From assembly GCA_023375785.1 (NCBI GenBank), contig SZWC01000091.1:205069-239454 (forward strand): a stretch of 34,386 nt of DNA. Direction: 5' to 3'. This DNA comes from Penium margaritaceum (Eukaryota > Streptophyta > Zygnematophyceae > Desmidiales > Peniaceae). A program made the translations under genes and the position numbers. A model generated the notes under the pieces. It ran no database searches and was not told the origin of the DNA. It saw only the letters and a program-made list of their open reading frames with translations. Shown one piece after another: positions 9,320-19,223 of the stretch. Position 1 is the first letter of the stretch. Each line of letters opens with the position of its first letter.

Positions 9320-10110
9320 TGATATTGTGTACTCAGCGTGACCTCTCGGCTCACGTCCTTTGCGGTGCAGACTCTTCATGAGGCGAAGGTTATGGAGGAC
9401 TGGGGGAGCAGACGCAAATCCACCGAGTAGTCACCGGGTGCACTCCAGCTGCCTTCACGCGTGTTGGGTTCCCTCCCGGAGTGGTCATACATTGTCTCAA
9501 AACACTCGACATGGATAATCGTGCATGTTTGAGCTGCGATGCCGTGATGACCTAGTTTTGTCTTACGTGTGAACCGGTGATAGTTTAGACTAGCATAGTT
9601 TAGGCCTGAACGTTAGTTTTGGGCTCGTGAGACCGAAGAGGGGTTATTCCCCTTGTAGTTTGAGTGGGCACCGGCGAGCTCGGCCGACGGGTAGGCTCGG
9701 ATAGCGAGCTCCACCCGTCGCCACTCTCACTCTCACTCTCTTGACCCTCACGTTCTCCACGCTCGATCTTTTTGACTGCCCCCAGTCCTTTTCCAACCAT
9801 AGAGTCGAGCTCCACGTGGTCGTGTGAGGGAATAAGGGTAGGGCTATCTTGTTTTGGTATCAATGCATGACGAGCCAACGCTCGTCGCGTTGCGCATGAG
9901 AAGCGCAAAGTCCTGGGAGGGCTCGCCAAGCAGCAACCGCGACGATCTGTCGCTGCACGGAGCAGCAACGGCAGTAGCAGCCGCGCGAAGCAGCAGCCGT
10001 AATGGCGGTAGCGGCAGCGACAGTGGAGCATTGGATCATATTGGCCAATCCGTAGTAACACTGCGTGGAGCAGCAGCGATAGCGGTAGCTGCGCGGAGCA
10101 GCGGCCACAG
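9320..10110 (+). repeat. Copia-2 LTR plus leader, first tandem unit
   Basis: It starts TGATATTGT, like 10111, and aligns with 10111-10900 as a diverged direct repeat: shared blocks include the region around gacctct-ggctcacgtcc, gtttagac-agcatag and the CAG-rich leader. A decayed primer site lies at 9855-9866. The unit abuts the next one with no spacer, as if the second element inserted into the leader of the first. Confidence 0.8.
9855..9866 (+). other. Decayed primer binding site of the first Copia-2 unit
   Basis: It reads tggtatcaatgc, 10 of 12 bases matching the initiator-Met primer site, and occupies the same place as the perfect site 828 bp downstream. Confidence 0.78.
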
Positions 10111-10682
10111 TGATATTGTATATACAACTTACTATGACCTCTCTGCTCACGTCCATTGCCTTACCAACTACTGATGAGGTGGAGGGCACGGAAGACTGGG
10201 GGAGGAGATGCGAGTCCGACAGTTGCTGAGCAGCTGTAACCAGCCGCCGGATACACGCTCGTCATTGCTACGCGTCCTTACTCCATTTTGGGAGTGCTCA
10301 CTTCTTGTTCCAAAACAATCGAGTTTCATTCTTGGTTGTGTGTGAATGACTATTACTCAGTGACCTGGTTTAGTCCTGCCTGTGAACTGGGGTTAGTTTA
10401 GACAAGCATAGTGTAGGCCTAAACTCAGGTTCTAGGTTTGTGTGCCATGTGCGATGTTTGCTCGTGAGTTATCGAGTGAGTGCCGGCGAGCTCCCTCTCG
10501 CCGGAAGACTGGTGGGCTCGGGTAGTGAGTTCCACCCCATAGAAAAACCTCACACCTTCCCGCGCTTCTGACAACTAACTTAACATACACACCTCCATTA
10601 AACTTACCGTTTGTTACAGCCAGACCACACTGTCAGGGACTATGCAAGGGTGTAAGGGAAGGGATGCTTGGTATGTTTGTTT
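10111..10682 (+). repeat. Copia-2 5' LTR, second tandem unit
   Basis: The stretch runs from TGATATTGT to the perfect primer site at 10683, about 570 bp, and is a direct repeat of 9320-9854. The 3' terminus next to the primer site is T-rich and lacks a clean CA, so that boundary is approximate. No matching 3' LTR was found downstream of 20457. Confidence 0.75.
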
Positions 10683-10694
10683 TGGTATCAGAGC
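10683..10694 (+). other. Copia-2 primer binding site (initiator Met tRNA)
   Basis: It is a perfect TGGTATCAGAGC, matching the Copia-1 primer site in all 12 bases. Confidence 0.93.
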
Positions 10695-11692
10695 AAGACG
10701 CGCAAAAGCTCGTCGCATAGTGCGAGAGGAGCGTTGTGCGGTCCTGGGAGGGCCCACTGAACAGCAGCCGCTTTGACTGCGGAGCTGAACAGCGTCTGCG
10801 TGGAGTAGAAGCGGCAGCAACAGCCGTGTGAAGGCAGCTGCCGCAGCGGCGACTGCCCGCAGCAGCGACAATAGTGGCTGTGCGACGCAACGGCGGGCTA
10901 CAACGGCCGTCTACAGATGCAGCAAAGAGTAGTAACTGCAGTGACGACCGAGCAGCCACAGTGCTGGCAGCGGCTGTGCGGAGCAGCTGCTGTAGCTACC
11001 GAGTTGTGCATTAGTAAGGAGCAGCAACAGTCAACGACTACGGCATTGCCCACAGTCGTAGTGGCAGTTGTACAACCGCACCAACAGCTCCAGCTGCGCG
11101 AAGCAGCAGCCGCAACAAGGGTGGCGTTTAGCTGTGAGCAGCAACGGCAGTCGGCGACTGCTACATTGCACCGTAGCTGTAGCAATGGTAGCTGAAGCGC
11201 CATCTCTTGGTCCGTTTCTGTGGTGACGACGGCTGCACGTAGCAACAGCGTTAGCGCAGCAGCAGTAGCAGCAACAGTAGCAGCAACAGTAGCAGTAGTA
11301 GCAGGAGCAGCAACAGCAGCAGCAGAAGCAACAACATTGACAATGGCAGTAGCGACGGTGATTTGCCGTCGGACCTGGTTTGGTGTTCCCCTCCCCCTGC
11401 TGGATGGGCTCCCCTCTAATCTTGGATTTGGTGGGGGTGGTTTAGGTACACTCTTCTGAAGGCTAAGGCCCCTTCCAGGTATCCCATGCACACTTGGACG
11501 GGGGAAACGCTGCCAAAAATTTTCACCAGCGTGGGGGGCTCCATTGGGGATTTCTAGGCTGAGAAAGGCCTCGACACTGAATCTATGCCCACTGGGACGG
11601 GATAAACGCTGTCAATTTTTTTTGGCAGCGGCTCCCACCCAACGGCAGTGCCAGTGGTAGTAGTATACGTTTACGACACTCCACTTGTCGGC
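10695..11692 (+). other. Copia-2 leader, CAG-rich
   Basis: This is a long leader with degenerate CAG/GCA trinucleotide periodicity, densest at 11250-11340, and two imperfect blocks around 11470-11640 carrying gggac/acggg-gaaaacgctg-caa strings (cactTGGACGGGGGAAACGC and cactGGGACGGGATAAACGC). The long Ala/Val-rich frames here reflect the periodicity. No gene is supported. Confidence 0.65.
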
Positions 11693-13265
11693 ATGCCCAA
11701 GGACCCAGCTGCCAGAGTCGGCAACACCAGCTCTAGTACAGATGCTAGTGTTGCCGCCTCCAACGTGATAGGTGACACACCAGGCACGAAGCGAGACGAA
11801 TCCTCGTCTAGCCCAAGCGCGCTAGCACGTGGTCCATGCGAGCTTCGAGAGCAGCAGGTTCAGCAGGCTGAACAGACGGCCAAGCTGATGGCAGATCTGT
11901 TCAAGCTCTTTCGGGATGCAATTCCGTAACAGCAACAGCCACAGCAACAACAGGCGCAACAAACGCAAAACAGCAGGAGCGTCAGCAGAAGCTCCTCCAC
12001 GATGCCGTGCGCAAGGGCACAATGACTGTCGAGAGTGCGGTTATAGCCGACGTTGCCGTAGCGCTAGGAGCATTTGATGCTGAGTCGTTGGACAATCTTC
12101 TTGAGTTAGACTTCGACGCTAGTGACGAGGAAGGCATGCTACGCCTTGCACAGCTCAAAAAGTGGTGTCAGACCCGCTCGACGTGCAAAACTACACCGAG
12201 CGGTGTAGCAGGTCCAAGCAACATGCTCAGGGCAACCACAGACCTGGCCTCCTTTGAGGACGAGATGCTTCGCTTGAGCCTGGGACTGCGTGAAGACCCC
12301 TTGTCTCTGTTGCTCGAGCAAGCTATCCCGACAGCTCTGCCAACGATGAAGCCTCCAAAGTGGTTTGAGTCAGATCCTTCCACCTACCGATAAGAGGACA
12401 GCTACACCAGCTGGGAGCTGCGATTCAGTATGTGGACAGTCAGTGAGGCGGTGTACCTGTACTACACCAGTCCGTACCAGACATTGACCCTCAGAAGACG
12501 ACGACCACCGCGTGCGCCACCTGTGGTCTCCTTAAGGCCGTCCCAGAGGAGTACTCCCTCGACCTTGAACCTTTCCTCAGTGATCCCCGCACCAGCAGTG
12601 GAGCTGACCCGCATGGCGCATGGAACCTGGCAACCACACGTTTTGAAGGCGCGACCATGGCAACCACATCACAGCGTATCTTGGACTTTAACTCCTTGCG
12701 TCAGGGTACACATGAGACACCGACCGACTACTGGCGGCGGGCGATGCAACTGTACATGGCCCTTGGGACAAATGGGCCGGGTCAATTCATGGCGTTCAAC
12801 ATCATCTGGATTGGCATTCGGTGCGAGTACGCAAAGACCTTTGGCAACTTCAGCCTACAGAGTCTTGAGGAGGTGGTTGACAGAGGCCTGCTGATTTCGT
12901 GGGCCACCAAGCATTTCCTCCACGTAGCAGGAGTAGGAGCAGCAAATGACGCCCGCCATGGCGCAACAACTGCTGTTGTCACTACATGCCAGGTCGCACG
13001 TACCATTCCCCCCACTTCCCGTCAATCGTTGTAGCCGAAAGCGACTACTACAACTGCAACCGGCACAGCTGTGGAAATCCAGGGGAAGAAGGGACGGAAC
13101 AACAGGTGGGGTGGCAAGGATGGCAAGGGACCGGATAATCCAAAGCCGACCCAGGGGCGACGGTGGGAGTGCTACAACTATGGAGGAGCACACCGCTACG
13201 GATTACAAGCTCCCCAAGAACTGGATGAAGATTGTGCAAGGGCTATAGAAGGCATTCGAGCAGCG
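11693..13265 (+). pseudogene. Copia-2 gag
   Basis: The likely start is ATG at 11693 (MPKDPAARVGNTSSS). A coiled-coil-prone segment (LREQQVQQAEQTAKLMADLF) is followed by a Gln-rich stretch and several frame changes. The capsid-like region DSYTSWELRFSMWTVSEAV and FNSLRQGTHETPTDYWRRAM aligns with Copia-1 gag. A basic tail (KGRNNRWGGKDGKG) leads to a zinc knuckle at 13170-13211 in which two cysteines are lost (CYNYGGAHRYGLQA). At least three frame shifts and a stop at 12391 make it a pseudogene. Confidence 0.82.
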
Positions 13266-13737
13266 TGAATGAGCCTCCGCGTATTCGAGTACAGCGACTG
13301 ACACACCGCCCTCATCACCAGCGGATGTCACCGCAGACGATGCCGGCGACTTATCACCTTTGGAGCAACAGCTTGCGACGCAGGCTCGTGATATCGCTGA
13401 ACTCTACCAGCTCCTGTGACTCACCACTCAGGGAGGTGCTAGTGCATGAACTGAGTCGAGAGGTCCCATTGTTGGGTCTGTCAAGTCTGTGCCGTGCGGT
13501 CGGGATGGGGGCGGTGGAGCACAGTGCATTATTGAGTCTGTGGAATTGTTCGTCGGACGTGATAGTGATGATCTGTCCGCTTTCCTCGCCGGTGTGTGCA
13601 TGGATCATGACGACTTGTCATGGCTTGATGAGTCACAAGCATGTGTCGCCATCACAGCTGAGTAGTCCTCTTCTGAACAACTCTTACCTACTGCTTGTAC
13701 TGTCGGTAGCTATTCCGTTACCTCCCCAGAGCGTGTG

Positions 13738-15089
13738 ACGAATGCTACCTCGATCCAAGATTCTGGTGCCACCCATCACATGACATGTCGCCACCGTAAT
13801 TTTGTTGTGCTTGGTCCTGTTGGCTCTGTGCGGTCTGTGCAAACGGTTGCTGGGCACGAGGTGCCTGTCCAGGGTGAGGGTGTGATGCAATTCCATGGGC
13901 CGTCGGGGCCGTTTTACATCTCCAATGTGCTGTATATACCTGATCTAGAACTCAGCCTACTATCTGGACATGCCTGTACGCAAATGGGTCTCAGTGTCGT
14001 GTTCACTGGTGAGGATGCCACGGTCTTTATTGGCGCCACCGCTGAAGTAGTGCTACGTAGCAAGGCAATCGCTGACTTGTACCATGTCTCTGACTGTCCC
14101 ACGTCCTTCCCCATCTCCACTTCCCCTGCTGCACGAGTGTTTGTGACGGGAATGCTGTCTCCTGAGCACTAGCGCCTACTACATAGACGCTTGTGCCATG
14201 TCCACCTCGATGCAATCGATCGCCTGATTTACACAAACCCTGAAATCGGTCTTGACGCAGTGTCCTTTGAGGCGCCGCCTAAAACTGACTACGTGCAATG
14301 CGCTCAAGGTAAGATGCATCGTGTCGCGTACCCTCTGTCCGACTCACGGGCTCTAAGCCCCTCGAGTTAGTTCACTGTGATCTCTTGGGATCCCTCCCCG
14401 TGGAGTTCCAGGAGGATAGAGGTCGGTACATCTTGACAATCATGGACGACTTCACGCGCATGTGCTGGATTCAGTCTATGCCTGAAAAGTGATGCTGTAC
14501 TCGTTGTGCGCACGTGGCTTGTCATGGCCGAACGCTAGTTCGGCCATCGTCTCCAGAACCTCCAGTCTGATCGGGATGGTGAGTTCATGGGGGACCTGGA
14601 CTGGTACTTTGCTGAAGTGGGTGTGTTTCACAACCTCTCCGCCCCCGCCACGCCCTAGTAGAATGGCGTGTCTGAGCACTGGAACCACACCATGGAGGAT
14701 GCCGTTTGCTCTATGCAGGTGGACAGCGGCATGCCGAAAGCTTTTGCTTTCGAGGGCATGGCCTACATGACATAGGTGTGGAACCGGATCCCTCACGACC
14801 CCCTTCCTAACACACACACTCCGTACCAACTCTGGTACGGGCGTCGTGCCGACCTCCGGCTTGCTCGTGTCTGGGGATCTCTTGCCTGCGTCTAGTTTAC
14901 ACCACAACAACAAGGGTCCAAGTTCTCCTCTCTTGGTCGAGTCTGCGTGTTTCTGGGCGTGGCTTCACGCTCCAAGGCATGGCACTTCTAGGACCCTAGT
15001 CGGTGGCGCATTGTCGAGTCTTGAGACGCACTTTTCTTTGAGCGCCTCTCCTTCCTTGATCTGCCCGTCTGTGGGATCCCGCAGTCACA
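13738..15089 (+). pseudogene. Copia-2A protease and integrase
   Basis: The protease active site is intact (IQDSGATHHMTC). The pre-integrase HHCC motif (LLHRRLCHVH, CAQGKMHRV) follows after a TAG at 14170 that stands for Gln. The integrase shows HCDLLGSLPVEF, QSDRDGEFMGD and NGVSEHWNHT, so the D-D-E positions remain, but it has stops at 14536, 14656, 14659, 14773, 14893, 14989 and 15022 plus frameshifts. The alignment with Copia-2B and Copia-1 is clear throughout. Confidence 0.88.
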
Positions 15090-15642
15090 TGGGAGTGCTA
15101 CAGCTACGGGGGAGCGCATCGCTACACATAGTGCAAGCTCCCTAAGAACTAGACGAATATTACACAAGGACTACAACATGCGTTCGAGCAGCATGAGTGT
15201 GCCTCCGCCCACACCATTGTAGCGACTGACACACAGTCTCTACCAGGAGCTGATGCAGTCGAATACATCACCAACAACCTAACACCTATGGAGCAACAGC
15301 TGGCGACGTAGGCCCATGACATCGCCTAGCCCCGCCAGCTTCTTCGACTCACCACCTAGGGAGGTGTGAGTGCATTGACTGAGCCGAGGGGTTCCACTAT
15401 TGGGTCTGTTGAGTCTGTGATGTGTGGTCGTGATGGTGGCGATGGGGTATAGTGTGTTGTTGAGTCTGTGGAGATGTTTGTCGCACGAGATGATGCTTGT
15501 CTATCTGTTATGTTCGCTGTAGTATGTCGTGGCTTGATGAGTTGCAAGTACGTATCGTCTGTGCAATTCAACAGTCGTCTGCAAAGTCATCCGTGTCCAC
15601 CTTCGCACTGTTGGCATCTGTTCAGTCACGTCGCCCGAGCGT

Positions 15643-16446
15643 GTGATGGACTCCACCTGGATCCTAGATGTGGGTTCCACCCATCACATGACATGTCGTC
15701 GCCGTGATTTCATGGTCCTTGGTCCTGTTTGCTCCGTGAAGTCTGTGCGTACGGCTGTTGGGCATGAGGTTCTGGTTCAGGGTGAAGGTGTCGTGCAATT
15801 CCATGGACCGTCTGGACCGTCTTACATTTCAAACGTACTGTATGTACCTAGCCTGGAACTCAGTTTGCTGTGTGGACATGCCTGCACATGGATGGGTCTC
15901 AGTGTGGCATTCACAGGTAAGGATACCACTGTCTCCATTTGCGCCACTACTGAAGTGGTGCTCCGTGGAAAGGCAGTAGGGGAATTGTACCACATCTCCA
16001 GCTGCCCCACATCGACCACCATTGCTACATCCCCCACTGCATGAGTGTTCGGGACAGGCACGCTGTCGCCTGATCATCAGCGTCTACTACATAGACGCTT
16101 GTGCCACGTCCACTTGAATACAGTAGATTGTCTGATTCGCACCCAACCTGGGCTCGGTCTTGATGCGGCGTCCTTTGAGGCGCCGCCCAAAACTGATTTC
16201 CTGCAATGCGCACAAGGAAGGATACACCATGCACCATACCCTCTTTCCGACTCACGGGCCCTCAAGCCCCTTGTGTTGGTTCACTCTGATTTCCTGAGGC
16301 CCTCTCCCGTGGAGTTCCACGATGACAGAGGACGTTACTTCCTGACGATCACAGACGACATCACCCGCATGCGGTGGGTCTTCAGTCTACGACTGAAAAG
16401 CGATGTTGCGCTTGCTATGCGTACGTGGCTTGTCATGGCCGAACAG
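15643..16446 (+). pseudogene. Copia-2B protease and integrase N-terminal part
   Basis: The protease motif reads STWILDVGSTHHMTC: the catalytic Asp is kept but the DSG serine is Val, so activity would be lost. The frame continues through LLHRRLCHVH, CAQGRIHH, VHSDFLRPS and ITDDITRMRWV, with a TGA at 16043 where block A has CGA. It ends abruptly after WLVMAEQR, where the Penelope-like element begins; the integrase resumes at about 17812. Confidence 0.88.
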
Positions 16447-17520
16447 CGAGTTGCAGTTGGATAACAACACAAGTATCAAAGTGGCTGGACAGCGAGCTAC
16501 AAGAGCTCGTTCAGCAACAGCCCACCTACCTCAAAGACAACACATCCATGCTGCTTGAGATAGAAACACTCACTCTCCCACCAACCACTCTCCTAGCTAC
16601 ATACGACGTCGTCTGCCTATACCCCAACATCCCAATCTCCAAGGCTCTAAACTACATCCACTCAGTGCTTCAAGCTGCACGACATCCAAGAACCCCTCTA
16701 GTTATGCAATTGCTCTCATGGGTGATGCATAACTCATTTGTGGAGTTCCAAGGAGTGACATACAAACAGGTTAAAGGCACGGCCATGTGAATACCTACAG
16801 CACCCGCATTCGCCATCCTGTTCATGAGCTGCCTTGACATCGAGATGCAACGCACACACAACATCCAACCTTTGCTACATCGTCGATATATCGACGATGG
16901 CATCATCATATGGACAGAAGGGAGAGACAGCCTGATCAGTTTTCTTCAAGCATTCAACACCCTTGATGAGAACATCAAGCTGAAATGGTCCATCTCCAAG
17001 ACCACGCTTGACTTTCTCGACATCACGCTCTACAAAGGTGAGAGGTTCAAGAGACATGGACACTTGGACGTGAAAACGTACCAAAAACCCATGAATAACT
17101 ACCTTTACCTCCCCTTCACAAGCTATCATCCACGAAGCTGCCTACGAGCATTCATCACCTCTGAGTTACGACGACATCTTATGCGGACATCCTCAACTTT
17201 GGAGTACCTAACTCTAAAGCAGGCCTTCATTGACAGGTTACGAGCAAGAGGGTACCCCAAGAAATTTCTTGCTCCCCTCTTTGACCAGGTCCGCCACGCA
17301 CAACGTCAAGGACTCCTTGACAAGTCACGTGAGCAAAAAACAGGCTCGACTTCAACCATGACTGGGCGACCCCTAGTATGAAAGACATTTCTGAACCCAC
17401 GTTCAGAGAGTCTACACTTGGGGAACATTCTTAGACGTTTTTCTAGACGTCTAAGACACTTTAACCCAACCGTGTTCTCCGGTAGAAGTATTTTGGCAGG
17501 AGGCTCCCTAGAAAATTAGG
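16447..17520 (+). pseudogene. Penelope-like reverse transcriptase
   Basis: One frame runs through with stops at 16788 (TGA, where KGTAMG would be expected) and 17379 (TGA). In order: SKWLDSELQELVQQ and TYLKD, the RT palm motif TYDVVCLYPNIP (Asp codon at 16605), VKGTAM-stop-IPTAPAFAILFM, the catalytic RRYIDDGIIIW (16881-16913) and TLDFLDITLYKG. The thumb-like FTSYHPRSCLRAFI and RARGYPKKFL follow, then a linker with LGNILRRFSRRLRHFNPTVF. The DV-LY-NIP, RYIDD and LDFLDI set separates Penelope-like from LINE, LTR and group II enzymes. Such RTs prime on chromosomal ends or nicks. The single frame with only two stops suggests a younger insertion than the surrounding Copia. Confidence 0.9.
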
Positions 17521-17692
17521 TACGTACCTAGTCTCCTCTAGGATTCGGAGGCTACCACCATGACGTACATCGCACGCGACTGATTTAGCTTCCAAGAAGC
17601 CTACATTGCTTGCTTCGCACGTAAGCGCGAGCCGCTTACACTGGTTGTGTAGGGAGCCTATATTTTAGTTTCTCTGTTACGTGAGCTCTAGT

Positions 17693-17734
17693 GTGCACTG
17701 ATGAAGGCCACATTTGGCCGAAACGCGTATGCAC
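17693..17734 (+). ncRNA. Hammerhead-ribozyme-like motif (minimal type I)
   Basis: Stem I is GTGCA (17693-17697) pairing with TGCAC (17730-17734), 5 bp. The core CTGATGA is at 17698-17704. Stem II is GGCC (17706-17709) with GGCC (17716-17719) around a 6-nt loop, preceded by one extra A (17705). GAAA is at 17720-17723. A 2-bp stem III (A17723-T17728, C17724-G17727) with a 2-nt loop is followed by the GTA cleavage triplet, so cleavage would fall after A17729. All invariant core bases are present. Penelope-like elements are known to carry minimal hammerheads with very short stem III. The extra A and tiny stem III mean activity, perhaps only as a dimer, is not assured. Confidence 0.82.
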
Positions 17735-17811
17735 TTTACATCATGCAACCTTTCGCAACCAGCCCATCCCATCTTTTCTCTCTAACCTTGGGTATCTATG
17801 CCACTCTGAGA

Positions 17812-19223
17812 TGACCACTCCTAACGACAGTCATACCCTCCACAACTTCCGTTCTGATCAGGATGGTGAATACATGCGTGACCTTGATCGCTAATTTTCC
17901 GCAGTGGGAGTGTTTCACAACCTCTCTACCCCGGCCATGCCACCGCAAAACGGTGTGTCTGAGTGTTGGAACTGTACCATGGAGGATGCGGTTCGCTCCA
18001 TGCGAGTAGACAATGACATGCCTGAAGCGTTCCCCTTTTAGGGTATGGCCTACATGACATGGGTCTAGAATAGGATCCCTCACGGCCCCCTCCCGAACAC
18101 ACACATGCCGTACCAACTATGGTATGGACATCGTGCCGACCTCTGGCTCGTGCGCGTGTGGGGGTCCCTTACTTGCGTGTGGTTCACACCAGAACAACAA
18201 GGGTCAAAATTCTCCCCTAGATGCGACATCTGCATGTTTGTAGGCGTGGCTTCAAGCTCGAAGGCCTGGCGGTTTTTGGACCCCAGTCAGCGTCGCATTT
18301 TCGTTTCTCGAGACACCCTATCCTTTGAGCATCTCTCCTTCAGCGATCTGCCTCCCAGAGGCATCCCGCAGTTGTATTCCCCTGGGTGTGGTATGATTCC
18401 ATGCGCAAGGGAGGGTGGGCTGGCCGATGACGCTGTCCCGGTCAGCCTAGGCGCCACTGGTCTGTCCCACCCACCAGCTGACTCGCCAGCGTCGTCCACG
18501 CTGCCTGCATTGACCGCGTCGCATGTCATGCCTGCGTCCACCATTGTGCCAGCATCACCTACAATACGGGAGTCTATGTCACCTGTCGTGTCACCGGTGC
18601 TACCCCTATCTCCGGCACCTACGTCACCGGCAGAGTCACCGATGTCACTTGCGATGCCTGCACCACCAATGCAGGCTACATCACCAGCCGTGTCGCTTGC
18701 GTCGTCCTCACCCTCTGTCTGCCCAGTCGATGCACCGGCATCATATGGTGCATTGCCAGTTGATTCCGTGTCTGACGAGTGTCCACCAACCACCCTAGTT
18801 ACACCATCACCAGAGCCATACTGGCGAGGTGAGGGTAGACGCCTCCGACCGCATCCTGCTCGCAGCGTGCGTAGCGGGGACCTGGGCATGAGGGCCTTGG
18901 GTCTCGCTGTGAAGGGGCTCACTGAAGTCCACCCCGGCTACGATACATGCCTCACTCACCTCGCTCACGAGCATCAACTTGCAGTGGATTCCACAGAGTC
19001 CACCTTCACCGTTGGCCCTACGTCTGCGGCCCATGCCTTGGCCACGCGGGTTCGAGATGCTGCCACTCCAGACCCCAGTGTGGTGGGAGTGACACCAGAC
19101 CCAAGCACACTGTGTCCGGCTGTGGCTGGACCCGATGTAACACTCAGGCGTGCAACATGCAAGGCTGAGCTGGCGGCTATCAAGGAACATGGGGTTTATG
19201 ATCTTGTAGACCTATCGCCCTGA
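17812..19223 (+). pseudogene. Copia-2B integrase C-terminal part and linker
   Basis: The integrase resumes with HTLHNFRSDQDGEY and NGVSECWNCTMEDA, so the second Asp and the Glu are seen, with stops at 17893, 18039 (GAG to TAG) and 18066. From 18105 the frame is open for 372 codons: PYQLWYGHRADLWLVRVWGS, then a Pro/Ser/Ala-rich linker, ending near the RT start (CKAELAAIKEHGVYDLVDL). Confidence 0.87.

Larger units (their letters stand above)
10111..15089 (+). mobile_element. Copia-2A: LTR to integrase, degenerate
   Basis: In order: LTR, primer site, CAG-rich leader (10695-11690), gag (about 11693-13265), protease (13738), pre-integrase and integrase (to about 15089). The RT and RNase H are absent; after the integrase the sequence returns to a gag zinc knuckle at 15090, which starts block B. 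Numerous in-frame stops are present, most at positions where block B or Copia-1 has Gln, Trp or Arg. Confidence 0.85.
16447..17811 (+). mobile_element. Penelope-like element, 5'-truncated, nested in Copia-2B integrase
   Basis: The insertion separates WLVMAEQR from SHTLHNFRSDQDGEY of the same integrase. Its reverse transcriptase is of the Penelope type and its 3' end carries a hammerhead-like motif (17693-17734). No GIY-YIG endonuclease is recognisable, so the copy is either endonuclease-less or has lost it. The 5' end starts inside the RT domain. Boundaries are inferred from where Copia similarity stops and resumes and may be off by about 15 bp. No clear target-site duplication is visible. 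Confidence 0.85.

Noticed and set aside
10166..10200. Second hammerhead core (ctgatgag) in the Copia-2 LTR
   Set aside because: No GAAA with flanking stem II and no stem I pairing follow, so only the short core matches by chance.
16878..16899. Perfect 22-bp palindrome at the Penelope-like RT catalytic motif
   Set aside because: It coincides with codons for RRYIDD, and the motif cgtcga-tat-atc-gacgat is readily palindromic; probably coincidence.
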